64,000 nucleotides of DNA from Owenia fusiformis (lineage: Eukaryota > Annelida > Polychaeta > Sabellida > Oweniidae). The stretch lies in NCBI GenBank assembly GCA_903813345.2, contig CAIIXF020000010.1, forward strand, positions 12,963,181 to 13,027,180, read 5' to 3'. Positions 24,801 through 37,311 of the stretch are shown in pieces. The notes under the pieces are model-generated. The model had not been told where the DNA came from, did not search any database, and saw only the letters and a list, made by a program, of their open reading frames with translations. Position 1 is the first letter of the stretch. Every line of letters starts with the position of its first letter. A program made the position numbers and the translations under genes.

Positions 24801-27800
24801 CAAATTTAATATTACCTTATCATGTTAAGAAGTTAATGTTGAAGTAAAAATATGAAATACCATTGATTTTCGATTGCTATGTTAAAGGGTGGTGATGGGC
24901 GACGCCCACTTTTCTTGTATTGAATATTTTGCACCATATCAGAGTAGCAGGAGTAAATCAAATAAGTGATATATGATTTTAAAATTACATCTATATCTAA
25001 TGCTTCACATGACTATTATTTTTCACTTTTTTCACTGTTAAAGGCTTGTTTTGAGTCACACCCATCTTTTAGATATTCAGAAAAAATGGTCGAAATGGGT
25101 TGACTTGTGGTTTCTTTTGGCTTCTGAGTGCAGTTAGACTCCATATATCAACTATCTATATCTGTTTCATAGTTCCTTTAGTTTCACTTTGCACACATTT
25201 TTAAATCATAGTTTTATTAATCTTATCATGGGCCCATGATCTTATTGAAGGATTTATACTAGTGTCTATCAGTATCATAGTTACTTTTTGGTATGTTGCA
25301 GTGTCCTTATGAAGAACAATTGCTATCACACACACATAATGCTGTACAAACAAGATTTCCTTTCAGGCACTTGCATCGTGTTGATATGCATTGGTTTTTG
25401 CAGCTACATTTATGAGAGCCTGGTAAGTGTCTGATGCTTGGGGTAAGGTTGTCCACCTTGGTATCCATTTGGTGTCTTCAAATATCCAGCCTCACTCAGC
25501 TGGGGAAGGAACTTGAGGATTCGCTGTAAGTGGTTGCCCCCAAATAAATACAGCTTGGTATATGACTCTCTTCATATGCTGTAAAAAGGCATCTGATGTT
25601 GGACGAATGTGTGATATTATTGAAGTTCTCTTTGTGAACATCTCCTTCCTCGCAGTATTGATTGATGTTTCATTGCTTGTTTTAAGTTGGAGACCAGAAT
25701 AATGAACAGCTCTAAAATAGGCATCAAGCAGGGTATTGGGTCATATTGAGATTTCTGTTAATACTGTAGTCAATTCAGGGTAGGTACTCCATTGGTTCCA
25801 GGCTGATGTCTTAGACTTTCCATTAAAGCCTGATGTGGTGTCACACCCAGTCATAGCATGGAATATTGGGAAACAAATGGCTTTCTGAGGAGTCATCTCA
25901 TGGGCAATTTCGTGGGCTGGAAGGTATCTATAGGACTTTCCCTTGCCAAAGGTGAGTCAGCTTTGAATGTTAAGTTGTACTAACTGACAGAACAACATTG
26001 TCTGAATCAACTGTTCTAATCGTCATTTTTGTGAAGCCTTTTTTCATTGCATCATATATGTGCAGATCGAAAGATTCGGGAATCTACCTCTTCATGGGAT
26101 GATGGTGAAATCTCAGAAACATGCTGCTTAGGATATGCCTCTGCAGTATTCCCAATTGTTGTAATCAGGATTTTATTCTCTGGTGCTGGAATGGCTGAGA
26201 CATTTGATGCAAGGAAGGTAAAGAGATCACTTTTCTTGTCATCAGAGCGTAGAAATTCTGGCCAATTCCCTGGCAATTTGTTTTCTGGATAAACTATTTG
26301 ACGCTTTCCAGATCCATGCTTTTTTCTTGTTGAAGATTTGACACTATTTGGTATATATTGATCCCATACAATATTAAGTCTTTGTACTCTATTAAGTTGA
26401 TCTGCAGTATACTTATTAAATAAATATGTCATTTGAGTATTGTAGGAAGGTTCTTGCTTCTTGAGTTTTCAGCAGGTGGACTATTACGGCACCATCAAGA
26501 AACAGGGCTTCAACATCTGGTGTATTGATCTCTCTATTTGGAAGGTCTTCCACTGGTTTTAAGATATTTGCTTTGAGTCCAGTCTTGATTGTGCCATCTT
26601 GTGAAAGGGATGGAGGGAATGCCTGGTTCTCATGTCGGAAAAGTTCATCTAAGTTGCCGTCTCTATTCTGGCACATTATGTCTAGTTGTGAAAATAGGGC
26701 AGTGTCATTTTTCAAGCTTGCTAGCTTTGAACTTGACTTAGATTTGTTGGAAGATCTTGAAATTGTTTCTCTTGATAGGGTCTAGTGATGGCTTTTGATC
26801 TTTCAATAATTCTCTCCTTATTATATATACTTCACATTGACTTTTGCCCCTTTTCTCAATTGTGTTCAATGTGTCAACTGCACTGCTTGACATTACATCT
26901 CTAGTATCAAGTGTTGCAATAAAGGGGTTTCCTAAATCATTGATAACTTAAGTAAGGGAATTGACATATTTGTTGAAACTGGTTTGATAACTAACACTGT
27001 GCTCATGGTTTGCAAGGACCATCATTATTCTTCATCTCATCCTCAAACTCAGTTAACAATCTTGCGATCTCTGGACCATCGACCATCCACTTCTGTAATG
27101 CGGTTGGATTGTCGAACAACCCCACAGCTCCACCCTCACTTTTGATCACACTATTATTTTGCTCATGGGCTTGGTCTATTGACATGGAGGAGAAGCTTTT
27201 TCTTGACTTGCTGACAGTGAAATGCCCCTTCATGAAACCATTATGAACTTCAGGTTGGGTTTCTTTGAGCTGAACCATATCACTTACATGGACAGGTACC
27301 TAGCGGGCATAATTGGTATGATCCAGGGAGACAAACCATGGCATGATTTCCATGATAGTTTCTTTGTAGAGCTTGAAGTCCCCAAGTCTCACAGCTCTAA
27401 CATTTGTTAGACCCAGAACTTGTAATTGGAGAACCATGTACCAGAATTTGAATATAGGCGACCCTGTTTCTTCACTCTGCTGTGTATCTATCAAAGATTC
27501 AAAATCAAGAGGCAAAATTGTACTGATTGGTAATCTACCTGAAATCTACCCAAGTAACAAGACCCCCTCCCAATACACATAACACTCATTCTTAATTCAA
27601 AACTGCCCTTATTAGACCAACAATATCATATTTTAAAACATAACAGTTAAAGATGCATTATGCCATAGGTTTCTCCCCCAGACAATCAATGATGTCCTAT
27701 TGTTATTGCTCATATAATATCTCACATACCATAGATATATCTTGAGAATAACTTTTGGGTATATCATTGCCGAAATATCGGAAATAATCAACAGAACAAC

Positions 27801-29731
27801 CAAACTCCAGAATTAAACACAATCGATTCCTCAGCTAGCGAGAGGAATCCCCATTGAGTCACACAAGTGCCCACAAGTGCCTTGAACCAGGCAGCCAATC
27901 AGGTTTATGATTAACAAATTCAACGACCAATCAGATAACAGGACAACTTTCCTGGTATATTCACACTTCAGATTGAATTAATTTCTTCGAAAATAATTGG
28001 ATCGGCCAGCACAATCCCGAAATTAACACTGAAAGAGGGGGATTTGGGACTTCTTCTTTGGTAAGTAGATGGGTATATGTGTGGTGAAACTCAATATGCA
28101 AAAAGTCCAGAGGAGTCTTGATTTTGCTATCCTATGGCATAGAGCCTCTTTAATCAAAATAAGCAGAACAACTTCTTGATTATTTTTATTAATCATGTAG
28201 GTCAAAATCATACTTACAAAAACTGATCTAGATCCTATCACAAACGTTGATGCTCATTGTCACTTAAGCATGACCTTGTCAAAAACAAGAAGTGATTTTG
28301 GTAGTTGTTTAAGAAAGATACACTTCTTGCTAGATTATTCTGTATTGCATTCAAGTCACTCATCAGATGTCACATAGTTTGTCAAACTTTATTTTCAATT
28401 AAAATTACGTTGTTTATCATGTCGAAGTACATGCCACTATGGAAAAGAGATAAAAGGAATTAATTAAAGATAAAAAAATATTCATTTTGCTAAAAATCTC
28501 ACTCATTATCATGTGTATCATGGTAAAAGGTCCCAACATTGAAATTATGATACTATTTAATGATAATTATAAAATGTTATGGATGGTCATTAAGCCTACC
28601 CCTATAAATTTTAGGGGTAGGGGTAAAAATTGCGAAAAGTATATAAAAAATGGAGGAAATTTTCGGCACAGTTGCTTTTTACACCCAGGAAGGTTGTCTG
28701 GTCATATATGGAAAGTTCCACGATTTGTTCCGTTTTCAGCGCTTTCACCCTTTTTATGTCACTATTTATCTCGCTATCAAATTTCATTTGAATTACGAAA
28801 ATAGCGATGTATAGTCTAGTAGGTCAAAATAGTTCCGACGTGATCATGTTTACTACGCGTTTGCCCGTCTTCTCAGAATTGAGGAAATGGTAGCAAAAGC
28901 GAGTTACAATAAATGGACGCTGATATCTCAAAAAGTAACCTGACTCACTATAATTTGATGTAGATCAATCGAACCCCTATATGAACAGGTACATTTTGAT
29001 ATATAGCACTATGAGGGGTAAGCGTTTTAAAGTTGATCACGAATGCCATATGTGCAAAGTATTGTTGTGAATTTTCCAATTTGGTGTTGGATCACGGTAC
29101 TCATACCTTAAGGTATGAGGTTCCATATCCATCCGCCAAAAGGTATGACCCCTATATAGTCCATTTAAAAACCTGTGGTTTTGTTCTAAATAACGCCATA
29201 GTTGGCTTCTAGGGTACCTAGTATGCCATTATTTGGTATCAAAATAAAGAGGAGAAGTTCAACTTTCATTTGAATAACGAAAATAGCGATGTAGGTCATA
29301 ATAGTTCCGACGTGAGCATGTTTACTACGCGTTTGGGATTTGGGCGAGGATTTGAGGAAATGGTAGCAAACGCGAGTTACAATAAATGGACGCTGATATC
29401 TCAAAAAGTAACCTGACTCCCTATGATTTGATGTAGATCAATCGAACCCCTATATGAACAGGTACATTTTGATATATAACACTATGGGGGGTAAGCGTTT
29501 TATAGTTGATCAAGAACGCCATATGTGCAAAGTATTGTTCTGAATTTTCGAATTTGGCGTTGGATTACGGTACTCATACCCTAATGAATTTTTTTGTCAA
29601 ATTAGTGGGCGATAATACAGTGAACTTACTTGTAACGAGTGGATAGTAGCTTGAACAAATTGCTTCTCTGAAACTTTTTCCGTTGAGCCACTACAAGAAG
29701 TTCTTTTTGTTTTAATGATATATTTATCCAT
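21858..29731 (-). CDS. TCEANC2: TCEANC2, TFIIS N/central-domain protein, 4 exons
   Basis: Minus-strand exons are 29731-29630, 23388-23247, 22945-22752 and 22049-21858. They total 630 nt, giving 209 residues; from memory human TCEANC2 is about 208. The start MDKYIIKTKR matches the vertebrate start MDKFVIRTPR in style. Exon 2 carries the TFIIS-type LW-domain core VVIVEDLWRLK and KKIPPRDLL (about residues 35-80). Exon 3 has GHTLKKVSKHSNNEV and DRPQIEV; exon 4 has SIEREVFHQC and YRRTMRKVIFTLKHK of the central domain. Every junction keeps phase (0, 1, 0). Domain kinship to elongation factor TFIIS implies a nuclear, Pol II-linked role, but there is no zinc ribbon, so no TFIIS-like cleavage activity is expected. 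Intron 1 (6.2 kb) is full of mobile elements. The start codon lies about 400 bp from a divergent gene's first exon. Confidence 0.93.
22088..22229. mobile_element. pogo/Tigger-like MITE, diverged copy
   Basis: It begins CAGTGAAACCTGTAAAGCGG after a TA and shows a degraded inverted end near CAGTGTTTAC. It lies in TCEANC2 intron 3. Confidence 0.55.
22291..22461. mobile_element. pogo/Tigger-like MITE
   Basis: The left end CAGTAAAACCTGTAAAGTGG follows TA. The right end, read in reverse, has AAAGTAAAACCTGTGAAAGT. The CAGTAnAACCTGT terminus is typical of pogo-group Tc1/mariner elements. It lies in TCEANC2 intron 3. Confidence 0.7.
23079..23165. mobile_element. Mariner-type element end
   Basis: TACTGGGTGCCCCAGAAAAA resembles Tc1/mariner termini (ACAGGGTGnCCCAAAA). 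No partner end was found, so it is a one-ended fragment in TCEANC2 intron 2. Confidence 0.4.
23699..23903. mobile_element. MITE with CAGG...CCTG ends (copy 2)
   Basis: A 205-bp element with 16-bp inverted ends CAGGCCCGTAGCCAGG / CCTGGCTACGGGCCTG and a perfect 5-bp direct repeat TTCTG (23694-23698 and 23904-23908). It is the same family as 5574-5749 and lies in TCEANC2 intron 1. Confidence 0.85.
24174..24436. mobile_element. Mariner-type end, remainder unclear
   Basis: ACAGGGTGGGCCAAAAAAGC is a typical mariner-group terminus. The matching right end is not visible, possibly because a TTAA-type element lies at 24441. The right boundary is arbitrary. Confidence 0.4.
24441..24775. mobile_element. 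TTAA-type element, left part
   Basis: It follows TTAA (24437-24440) and starts GGTATGAGGTTCCATATCCA like the complete short copy at 29112. After about 150 bp it continues into sequence (GCGGAACAAATCGTGAAACT) found in reverse orientation at 28.68-28.78 kb. This suggests a parent element with a long internal inverted repeat. No right end is seen. Confidence 0.55.
25390..27515 (-). pseudogene. Decayed coding region of a multicopy family
   Basis: Consecutive minus-strand blocks read in order SPIFKFWYMVLQLQ, HNGFMKGHFTVSKS, SIDQAHEQNN, GGAVGLFDNPTALQKWMV, SSHEEVDSRIF, IRTVDSDNVVL, GKSYRYLPAHEIA, FHAMTGCDTTSGFNGK and a tail with GWIFEDTKWIPRWTT. I remember this series from large families of unnamed invertebrate proteins. 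The three acidic blocks HEEVDSRIF, TVDSD and GCDTTSGF recall, in order and spacing, the metal-binding blocks of FEN/XPG (PIN-fold) nucleases; that reading is inference. The frame is interrupted in several places, so this copy is dead. It sits whole inside TCEANC2 intron 1 in the same orientation, as an insertion would. Terminal repeats were not found. Confidence 0.7.
28600..29107. mobile_element. TTAA-type element, 5'-incomplete copy
   Basis: It ends CGGTACTCATACC directly before TTAA (29108-29111). From about 28.79 kb to its end it matches the right two-thirds of the next copy (29.27-29.58 kb) with few differences; its left part matches, in reverse, the inner part of the 24441 copy. The left boundary is approximate. 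Confidence 0.6.
29112..29580. mobile_element. TTAA-type MITE, complete 469-bp copy
   Basis: The ends are GGTATGAGGTTCC and GGTACTCATACC (8-bp inverted tips), with TTAA before (29108-29111) and CTAA after (29581-29584), a TTAA target duplication with one change. Kolobok and piggyBac use TTAA; the GG start fits Kolobok-like elements better, but this is tentative. It shares its left TTAA with the preceding copy. Confidence 0.7.
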
Positions 29732-30127
29732 ACTGCTGCATGCCCTAATAGCAGCGTAAAGAAGAAGAACGATTGTAATTTTTCATTTATTATTGAACCA
29801 AAATTCGTGAAGATTGCGTCAAAATAATCACGAAATAATAATAGAAACTTGTTAACAGATCTATATTTTACATTATGCAACGGCCTGTAAATCATTTGTT
29901 TTTCTTAAAAATCAATCATTAGATTATGCACTATTTTTTTAACCAAAATCATAAAATGTTTCGAGGTTACACGATTTACTCGAAGTAATTTAATAGTAAA
30001 TTGTGATACAACTAACGCCGTCACAAATTGATATTGAATCATTTCCGGGTTATTTCCTGGTTGACAGCAGAAAAGTGAGGAGCAGAATAAGTCTTTTAAA
30101 GTGGTTATAAGTAAATCATCTGCCGAG
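29732..30127. promoter_or_regulatory. Probable bidirectional promoter and 5' exons
   Basis: The TCEANC2 start codon (minus, 29731) and the first-exon donor of the ADF-H gene (plus, GCCGAG|GTAAGT at 30127) are about 400 bp apart and divergent, so both 5' UTRs and both promoters must lie here. The stretch near 30.04 kb is locally richer in CG (ATTTCCGGGTTATTTCC, an Ets-like core). No TATA box is obvious. Confidence 0.5.
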
Positions 30128-33100
30128 GTAAGTTGTTATTGATTAAATTGAATTTATTCTCAATGCTTGTTTTGATTTCCACTTCATTTTATATGGGATT
30201 ATGGCAGTTTTGATGGACCTAAATCTTAGGCAGAAAAACAATATTTTTTCATTCATTTTTTGAAGAGCTTTAGCACTGATTTACTCTTCCGATATGAGTC
30301 ATCGTTCAGATTTGACTAACGACAGCTGTAGTAAGCAAAAAATACATTCATGAACATATTGCAATTATGAAATACTTAGAGGTCATGTTACTATGACCTG
30401 AAATATGCACAAGTGCCCCCTGGGTAATAAGTGTTGGGCTTCTCTGGAACTAAGAAATCACCTTTTGAAATATGCCTGAGTTCTGTACCTGTAGACCGAC
30501 CTTTGGAGTCTCTATGTTTGGGCAATAACGGAGGCATATTTCACGTCATAGTGACGTAACTGATGTATTAATACCAGACATTAATTGGTAAAATCCGGGC
30601 ATTTAAAAACTCAAAAAATCTGGCCCCTATAACCAAAAATTAGGCCCATATCAAACCCAAATTTTGCCCTAAAGGCCTATTTTGAGACCCTACAAAATTT
30701 TGAGATTTTTGGGGCCCCAAAGTTTTTTCTCTGCAAAGATTTTCAGGGCAGTTTCAGAGGAGGTGCACCCCCATGCATGTTTGTCTTCTGCGATTGATTG
30801 TTACCTTTTATTACCCTACTGAATACTGAGACCATCAATTAGAATTTTTTAAAAAGACTATGACTATGCTGTGTTTAGTAGCATGTATGATACATTTGTC
30901 TATGGTTACCTTATTTTATTTCTTCACATTCGCTGCAAAACAACTTGCTATATCTTATTATGAAATGTCACATGACATGCATGTGCATGTAACGGACACT
31001 GCACAGTACACATGCACAAGGAATTCAAAATACTGACGACAAACACTATATTTTTCAACTTTAACTTCAAATAACACAATAAATAGTCCACATTGTTATC
31101 AGGGGGTATGCAAAAGTCATATTCATTTCTCTTTTTCAATACTTTTTCTTATCCTGCTGCGCTGGCTAGAAGAAAGAAAAAAACACTCCTAAAATTGTTT
31201 ATGGTTCCTCAACTGGTTCTAGACAGGAGTGTTCAATAAGTTACCTTTGTTTAATCCAAGCTGACGAGATCGGACCTAAACAATATGGTAACACTAACAG
31301 ATGAGAAACAGTGACAAAAATTGACAATGAAAGACCAGCTGTAACTTTATTTTTGGAAGTAAACTTGATTGATCTCAAACTGCCTTGTAACTTGGTGTAC
31401 TTATGGTATATACGTTGATTACGATCAAAGTATTCAAGAAAAAGTACTCTCGCAGTTCATTGTCCATTATGGCTCCAACCATGTTTATTAACTACAACTT
31501 TGGAGAGTAATAGGCTATTTGTGCATGAGTGATTGCCACTTTAATGGTATAGTGACAGTGTAAGGTAGCAATTATGAAGTACAATATTTACCATGGCAAC
31601 AGATATAACAGTTTATCATTGTCATCCTGCAACTGTGCATTATCACCTTCAGTAGATATTATTATAGTCTACTGACAATTGCACATGTACCTTCTCTTTC
31701 ACATCTTTTCCTATAATTTTATGGTTGCATAAACATTTTAGACAAATATCAAGTGATGTACATTTGAGAGTGTTAATAAAGAGCCATAAAGGAAATCTTG
31801 GTGTTTTTAATATTTTTTATTTTATATGTAAGTACAATGGTAGCCTTTCTCAAGTTGGTCTCTTTTACTTATCTTAATTTCTATTATGACCATGGTAATA
31901 ATTCAAGATCAGGATACAGACTTGGGCAAGGCTAATGTACAGGTTAGATTAAAAATCAGAGGGAGAACAGTACAGATAGTCATATATACTTGCATTTGTT
32001 TTATTATGATTTGGTTGATGCCTGATATTTGGATTTGATATTTGGATAATAATCTTGCTATTTCATCATATGATAATAACAAAGGAGATACTGTAATAAA
32101 GCCATGTCCTGGTATAATATACCAGATTCACCTATATCTAAATGTATCTGAAATTACATTGCTGCACCTTGAATTATGTATTGTCATGATATTGATAAAG
32201 CACGTCCTGGCTAACGGATACAGTTGCAATAATGCTGCACAGTAATATTCTGGACATTATGCTTTCGCCACCTGAACCTGCATGTTAATTTGACATGTAT
32301 GAGCTTATTGGCATTATTATATATTCCCTCTTGTCTTGTCTGTATAGTATCAGAATTTTTCAGAAATGCCATACATTTGAGTTAATCATTATATATCTTC
32401 AGCATTTCATTATTAGGACTCCTCTACTAATTGAAAATGATGTCCTCTAATATTCTATGACATAAAAAACAGTCAGGATCATAAATTGTAATGTGTTATT
32501 CACTTTTATGCTACAGTAGTACAAATAAGCGATGTGTATAATTCTTTCAAAAGTTATTTTTATTCATGAGAATTCTATAATATTTCAGAGCACAAACACA
32601 AATGAATTTCTTCATGCTACCATGTTCTCAAATCTGCAAAAAATATGTATTTTGTTCTCAAGGATAATTAACTGTTTACAAAATAGTTGATATGTAGAAC
32701 ATAGTAAACACTTTTTTGAGGCAACCCCCTATTCAGATAAAGTCGTTTAATACATGTATCTCTCACATATTTCCAGGCACACACTACTAATTAAAGAGAT
32801 ACAACACATTACATACAGTATACCAATTGATCTCAACCTCTACCCCTAAGTATGAGTACAACAGCAGAATTTGAGGACGTTGATGCATTTAAAGAGGCAA
32901 TCGGAGCTGTACGTGATGACTCTAACAGTACTAACTACACTGTTGTTGGACATGTAAATGGGAGCCCTAATCTACTAGGTGTTGTTGCTACAGGGGAAAA
33001 CATTGGGGACGTCCTTGATCTGTTCAGTCCCACTGAGATGATGTATGCTCTAGTAAGACTATCAACTAAAGTAGATATGAGTACAACAGTCAAGTTTGTC

Positions 33101-36100
33101 TATATTCACTGGTAAGTATATAATAGTACTCAATAGGAAATTGAAGGAGTTCTCTAGTATATAACTGTTATGTTGAATTATTATCACAATATATGTTACC
33201 ATAGCGATTGATTATGGGACTTAAGCTTGTCATATCTGCAGTTCCTGTAATTTTGAATATAAATAATCCTTAATATTTGAATTCATATGATATGATCGTA
33301 GTTAAGCACTGTTCTGTGTTAAACACATGACATTTTCTTTCTGAAAATCTCAAAGCTTTGAAATTGATTACGAATACACAAAAATTCCATAAAGAAAAAT
33401 CAACTTGCACTTTTCAATTTTAAAAGGTGATTAAGTTCATTTTATATACAAACAATAATTACAGAAAAGAAGGGTAACATCCATTATGTACATGAAATTA
33501 TTTGTAATCTGATATATTTTTGTTTTATTTATATTGTGATTTATAGCATAAATATTTCTGTATTGTATGGTATGAGTTATATATGTCTTCTTAGATGTAA
33601 ACGCTGTTAATTGTTAATAATGATGGCCTGCTTCAGACCTTATTAAGTCACTTTTCATGTTACTAAATCTTTCAGGATGGGAGATCAGATTCCATTTGCA
33701 AAGAGAGGTCGAATGGGAGTGGTACATGGGTCAATTAAGGAACTCTTTCAGCCTAGTCATGTAGAAATAGAAACATCAATTCTAGCTGATCTCGAAGAAG
33801 AAAACATTATGGCATTGGTAAGTATGCACTAAATACCATTTACTGTAGAAACCTAATATAAAACAATGCAAGATGTCACTACCTACCATTTGTTACATAT
33901 GCTGAACACCAGATACCGGATGCAAACCACCGTCACAAAAAATGGAGACCATAGCAATATGTCACCACTTTTGGAGGTGAAATAATGATCTTGTTTATTT
34001 TGAACCTTTTTCAAAAACAGTTGTGCAACCTCTGATGCGTAATTTTAATGTTTCAGTTGGCCAATGTTGAGGGAACGAAAGACAAAAGCATAGAAGCTGC
34101 AAGAGTTGACCCTAAACATGAACGTAGCTTTATTGGAAGGGGGACATCTAGGGCTGTAGAAGAGTCTCCAAAAAAGATCGCACCAAAAGGTTTGTTCTAA
34201 TTATAAGTTGTGACAGAATTTATAGTTGCTCCAAAAATAGTCACAAAGTGTTTACATATGTACTTTAAAAAGAGGTTCTTATCAAGAGGTTCTTAAAGTT
34301 CGTACAAATTTTACATTTTCACCATATTCAGCGAATAGCTCAAATTGATGCAGCACCTCCTTGCTTAAATGCTTAGGAGAACATTATACATACATCACAA
34401 AATATGAATGAAATTAATAGCAGAATCCCTTACTCAAAATTGACAGCAAATCAAAAATATCAGCATGGCATGAATATTACTGCATAAAACTTGTCATAGG
34501 ATTGATAAATGTCAAGACTGTTTTATTGAACAAAATAACATTTTTTTGAATGCATAATGTTAGAATGTGACTTATACATGTTATAGGTGTTGCCATAGAA
34601 ACAGGAGAAGGGGTTGTCGAGGCGATAGCTGATGTACGTAATGATGAATCTCCTTGTAATTGGTGCTTAGTAGGCTATGAGGGAGGTAACCCTAAAGCAC
34701 CACTAAAACTTTTTGGTAAGTATTCTATTTTTTAAGGTCATTTTATTTCCATCTAATATGAATCATTTAACATACAAAAATACAATAATACATAAATATT
34801 CTATTTGTAATTACGTGTATGGTTTCATATTTTGTGTTTGCGGTGTAGAGGTGAATATAAATGGAAAATATGGCTTACTTTATAAATAGATAGTATAGTG
34901 TTTTGTCTCTGGGCTCTTGCTTTTGCCTCAGTTTTAAAAAAGATGAAAAGTCGTGGAGTCTGAAGGAAGTTTTCAAAAAGTTTATGTTCATACATTCTAA
35001 ATTGGTGGTAAATTGTGAATGAAGGAATAATTAAAGGGAAATCACAATATGAGCCAACCAAATGGTGCCATTTTATCAATCAACCTTTTTTCCCATATAT
35101 GTGTTTATAACTCCCTTGCTTTTGTTGCAGGTTCTGGAGATGAAGGGGTCGGGGGACTCATTGACCTGTTAGATGACAGTGAGGTCCTTTATGGGATGTG
35201 CCGTGTCACAGATGTTGTTGATGACATCACAACAGTAAAGTTTGTCTATATAAACTGGTAAGTGGATAAAGAAATGTTCAGAAGCATATTTTACAACTTC
35301 AAGGGTACATTTTTTAGCTCACATGTTGAGCCTATGAAACGCCCAAATGTTTATCTGTCTGCCCATCCTTCCATCAACAATTTTCTGACAAGTGCTGTCA
35401 ATTTACTGAATTCCTCCGAGCTGCTTCTTTTACGTTGTTTTGGAGAAATCAGCTTTTTCACCATGTGATCCCACTGAATGGTGCCAGTTTTGAGAGTTGA
35501 TATTTTTTTTGTATTTGTTTTTAATTTCGTAAAGAAAAGACAATTCTTGCTTTACACCATAACTCTCTTCTTTCATGTTCAGGATCGGAGAAACTGTGAA
35601 ACCCATGACAAAAGCAAAGACATCCACATATAAGGCCAGTATAGAAGAACTCTTCTCACCCCACCATGCGTCCATATTTGGCTGTGATAGGTCAGAGGTC
35701 ACGGAGAAAAGAATAATGGATGTGGTAAGTCATCAACCAACATTGCTTCACTAAGAGAAATACTAGTAGTCAAAAATAACAACAAGACACAACATGATAA
35801 ATATTGCACTACTGTTCAAGCCGAAAACCTTATTAGGTGCGGGCATTAGTGTAAGTGCAATAAAAAGGGAATGTAATCAGTGTATACCAACAGGGTAAAT
35901 AATTTATTATACATGAATATGTACACATTATTAGTTTGGTGTAGTGGTACACATACAATACTTTTTATCTTATTTGAAAAGTGCTATATTGTCACTTTTT
36001 TAAATTAAATATCTACAGATGCAGGCACAGACTTTTGTGCCAAGGTTTTGGCCATGCACAAAGATCTGATTAGTTTTAGGGCATGCTGTGTAATTTATAA

Positions 36101-36377
36101 GATTGTCATTTTGAAATTATCATGTGTAATATTTCTGTATTTATCTCTGTGTGTCTTGTTCTGTTATAAAATATAAGGCCACAATTTGTCAGAATTATAA
36201 AATTATTAAGTTGCAAACTCCCACTGATCAAAAACATCTGGTCAACTAAAGATTGATAAAAGTTTCAAAAGAGCAGCTTCACTGAACATGAACCCAAAGC
36301 TACTGTACTTGCCTAATGTATATTTTCTCATATTTCAGGTGACAGCATCCAGTGGCTCAAAGTCATTTGTAATGTAA
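30060..36377 (+). CDS. Tandem ADF-H domain protein, 323 aa
   Basis: A non-coding first exon ends at 30127. A second exon starts at 32777 with ATG at 32852. Coding segments are 32852-33111, 33676-33817, 34057-34189, 34587-34715, 35131-35257, 35583-35724 and 36339-36377 (972 nt, all phases close). The protein has two ADF-homology domains. The first (about residues 8-135) has NYTVVGHVNG, MYALVRLST, VKFVYIHWMGDQIPFAKRG and VHGSIKELF. The second (about 180-320) has NWCLVGYEGG, LYGMCRVTD, VKFVYINWIGETV, YKASIEELF and ASSGSKSF. The KFVYINW-GE core is that of coactosin/drebrin/Abp1-type domains, which bind actin filaments without severing them. The two halves split at matching points (both KFVY-W junctions are TG|G), which shows an internal duplication including introns. 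Coactosin has one domain and twinfilin two of another type, so I give no symbol. Likely cytosolic. Confidence 0.9.
33886..33990. mobile_element. Short repeat in ADF-H gene intron
   Basis: It shares ATGGAGACCATAGCAATATG and TGTCACCACTTTTGGAGGTG type words with the copies near 14.27 and 19.9 kb. Boundaries are approximate. Confidence 0.4.
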
Positions 36378-36450
36378 TAGGTTGCTATAGAAAGGATATT
36401 ATCCAAGGTGCAGTATTAAGTGCATTTCAACAAGACACTAGGCCATTATG

Positions 36451-36633
36451 CAGGGATCTCCCAAGATTATTTTTCAACAGGGCACTAAATTCTCAATTTA
36501 CCTCTTTTAGTCATAAAATCTCAATATTTCATCCTAAGTGCAAATAGATTTTCAACAGGGTGGTAAATAATTTTTGAATTCTCAAAAAAGCAGGACCCAT
36601 AGGCCAGCTGCTGTAGTGCAGATGAGAGATCAC
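36451..36633. mobile_element. hAT-like MITE, old copy
   Basis: It starts CAGGGATCTCCCAAGATT and ends near GAGAGATCACTTTG, with inner words (GATTTTCAACAGGGTGG) matching the reversed element at 313-524. It is heavily diverged. Confidence 0.45.
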
Positions 36634-37311
36634 TTTGTAATGTGTTGTACATTGTGTTTGCAACATATGCAGATGGTCCCTCTTGTTTCATATTATGGTC
36701 TTCAACAGGCTTCAATACGCTGACTTAGATGACCAAAATGTTGATAATAGCACACCAAATTCTTAACAGATTAGTTTTGTTTAACTTTATATATGAGGCA
36801 AAATAGAGCAGGAGCAAACTAGATTGAGGTGCTTAGATAACATATTAGATAACATATGCTGATTATCTGAAATCATGTAATTTAATTGGTAAACTAGCTT
36901 TGATAATATATAGGTTTATTTATTCACTACATAACTTGTCCATCATACTCCTGTTATGAATATTTAACATTGTTGTATTGGAATGAGTAGAGCTTTACGT
37001 ATACATGTAGTGATGCACTATTATATTGCAGTGTATTAGTAGTATATCCAAGGTATTGCACTTTATACTATATTCATTCATTTTTATGTTGATATTTCTT
37101 CATATGTAATATGTAATATGTGCAATTCAAGAATTCCGATTTGTTATAAAAGTGGATATTTTTTAGATATGATATTGTGGTGAATTCACTTGATATTATG
37201 GTATCGTTAAAGTATTACAGAACTGAAGTAACTGTATAACAAACTTCGTCTTTATTAAGAATTAAAACTAATCTAATAAATAACTATAGTATTTATTAGT
37301 TAGCTACAAAA

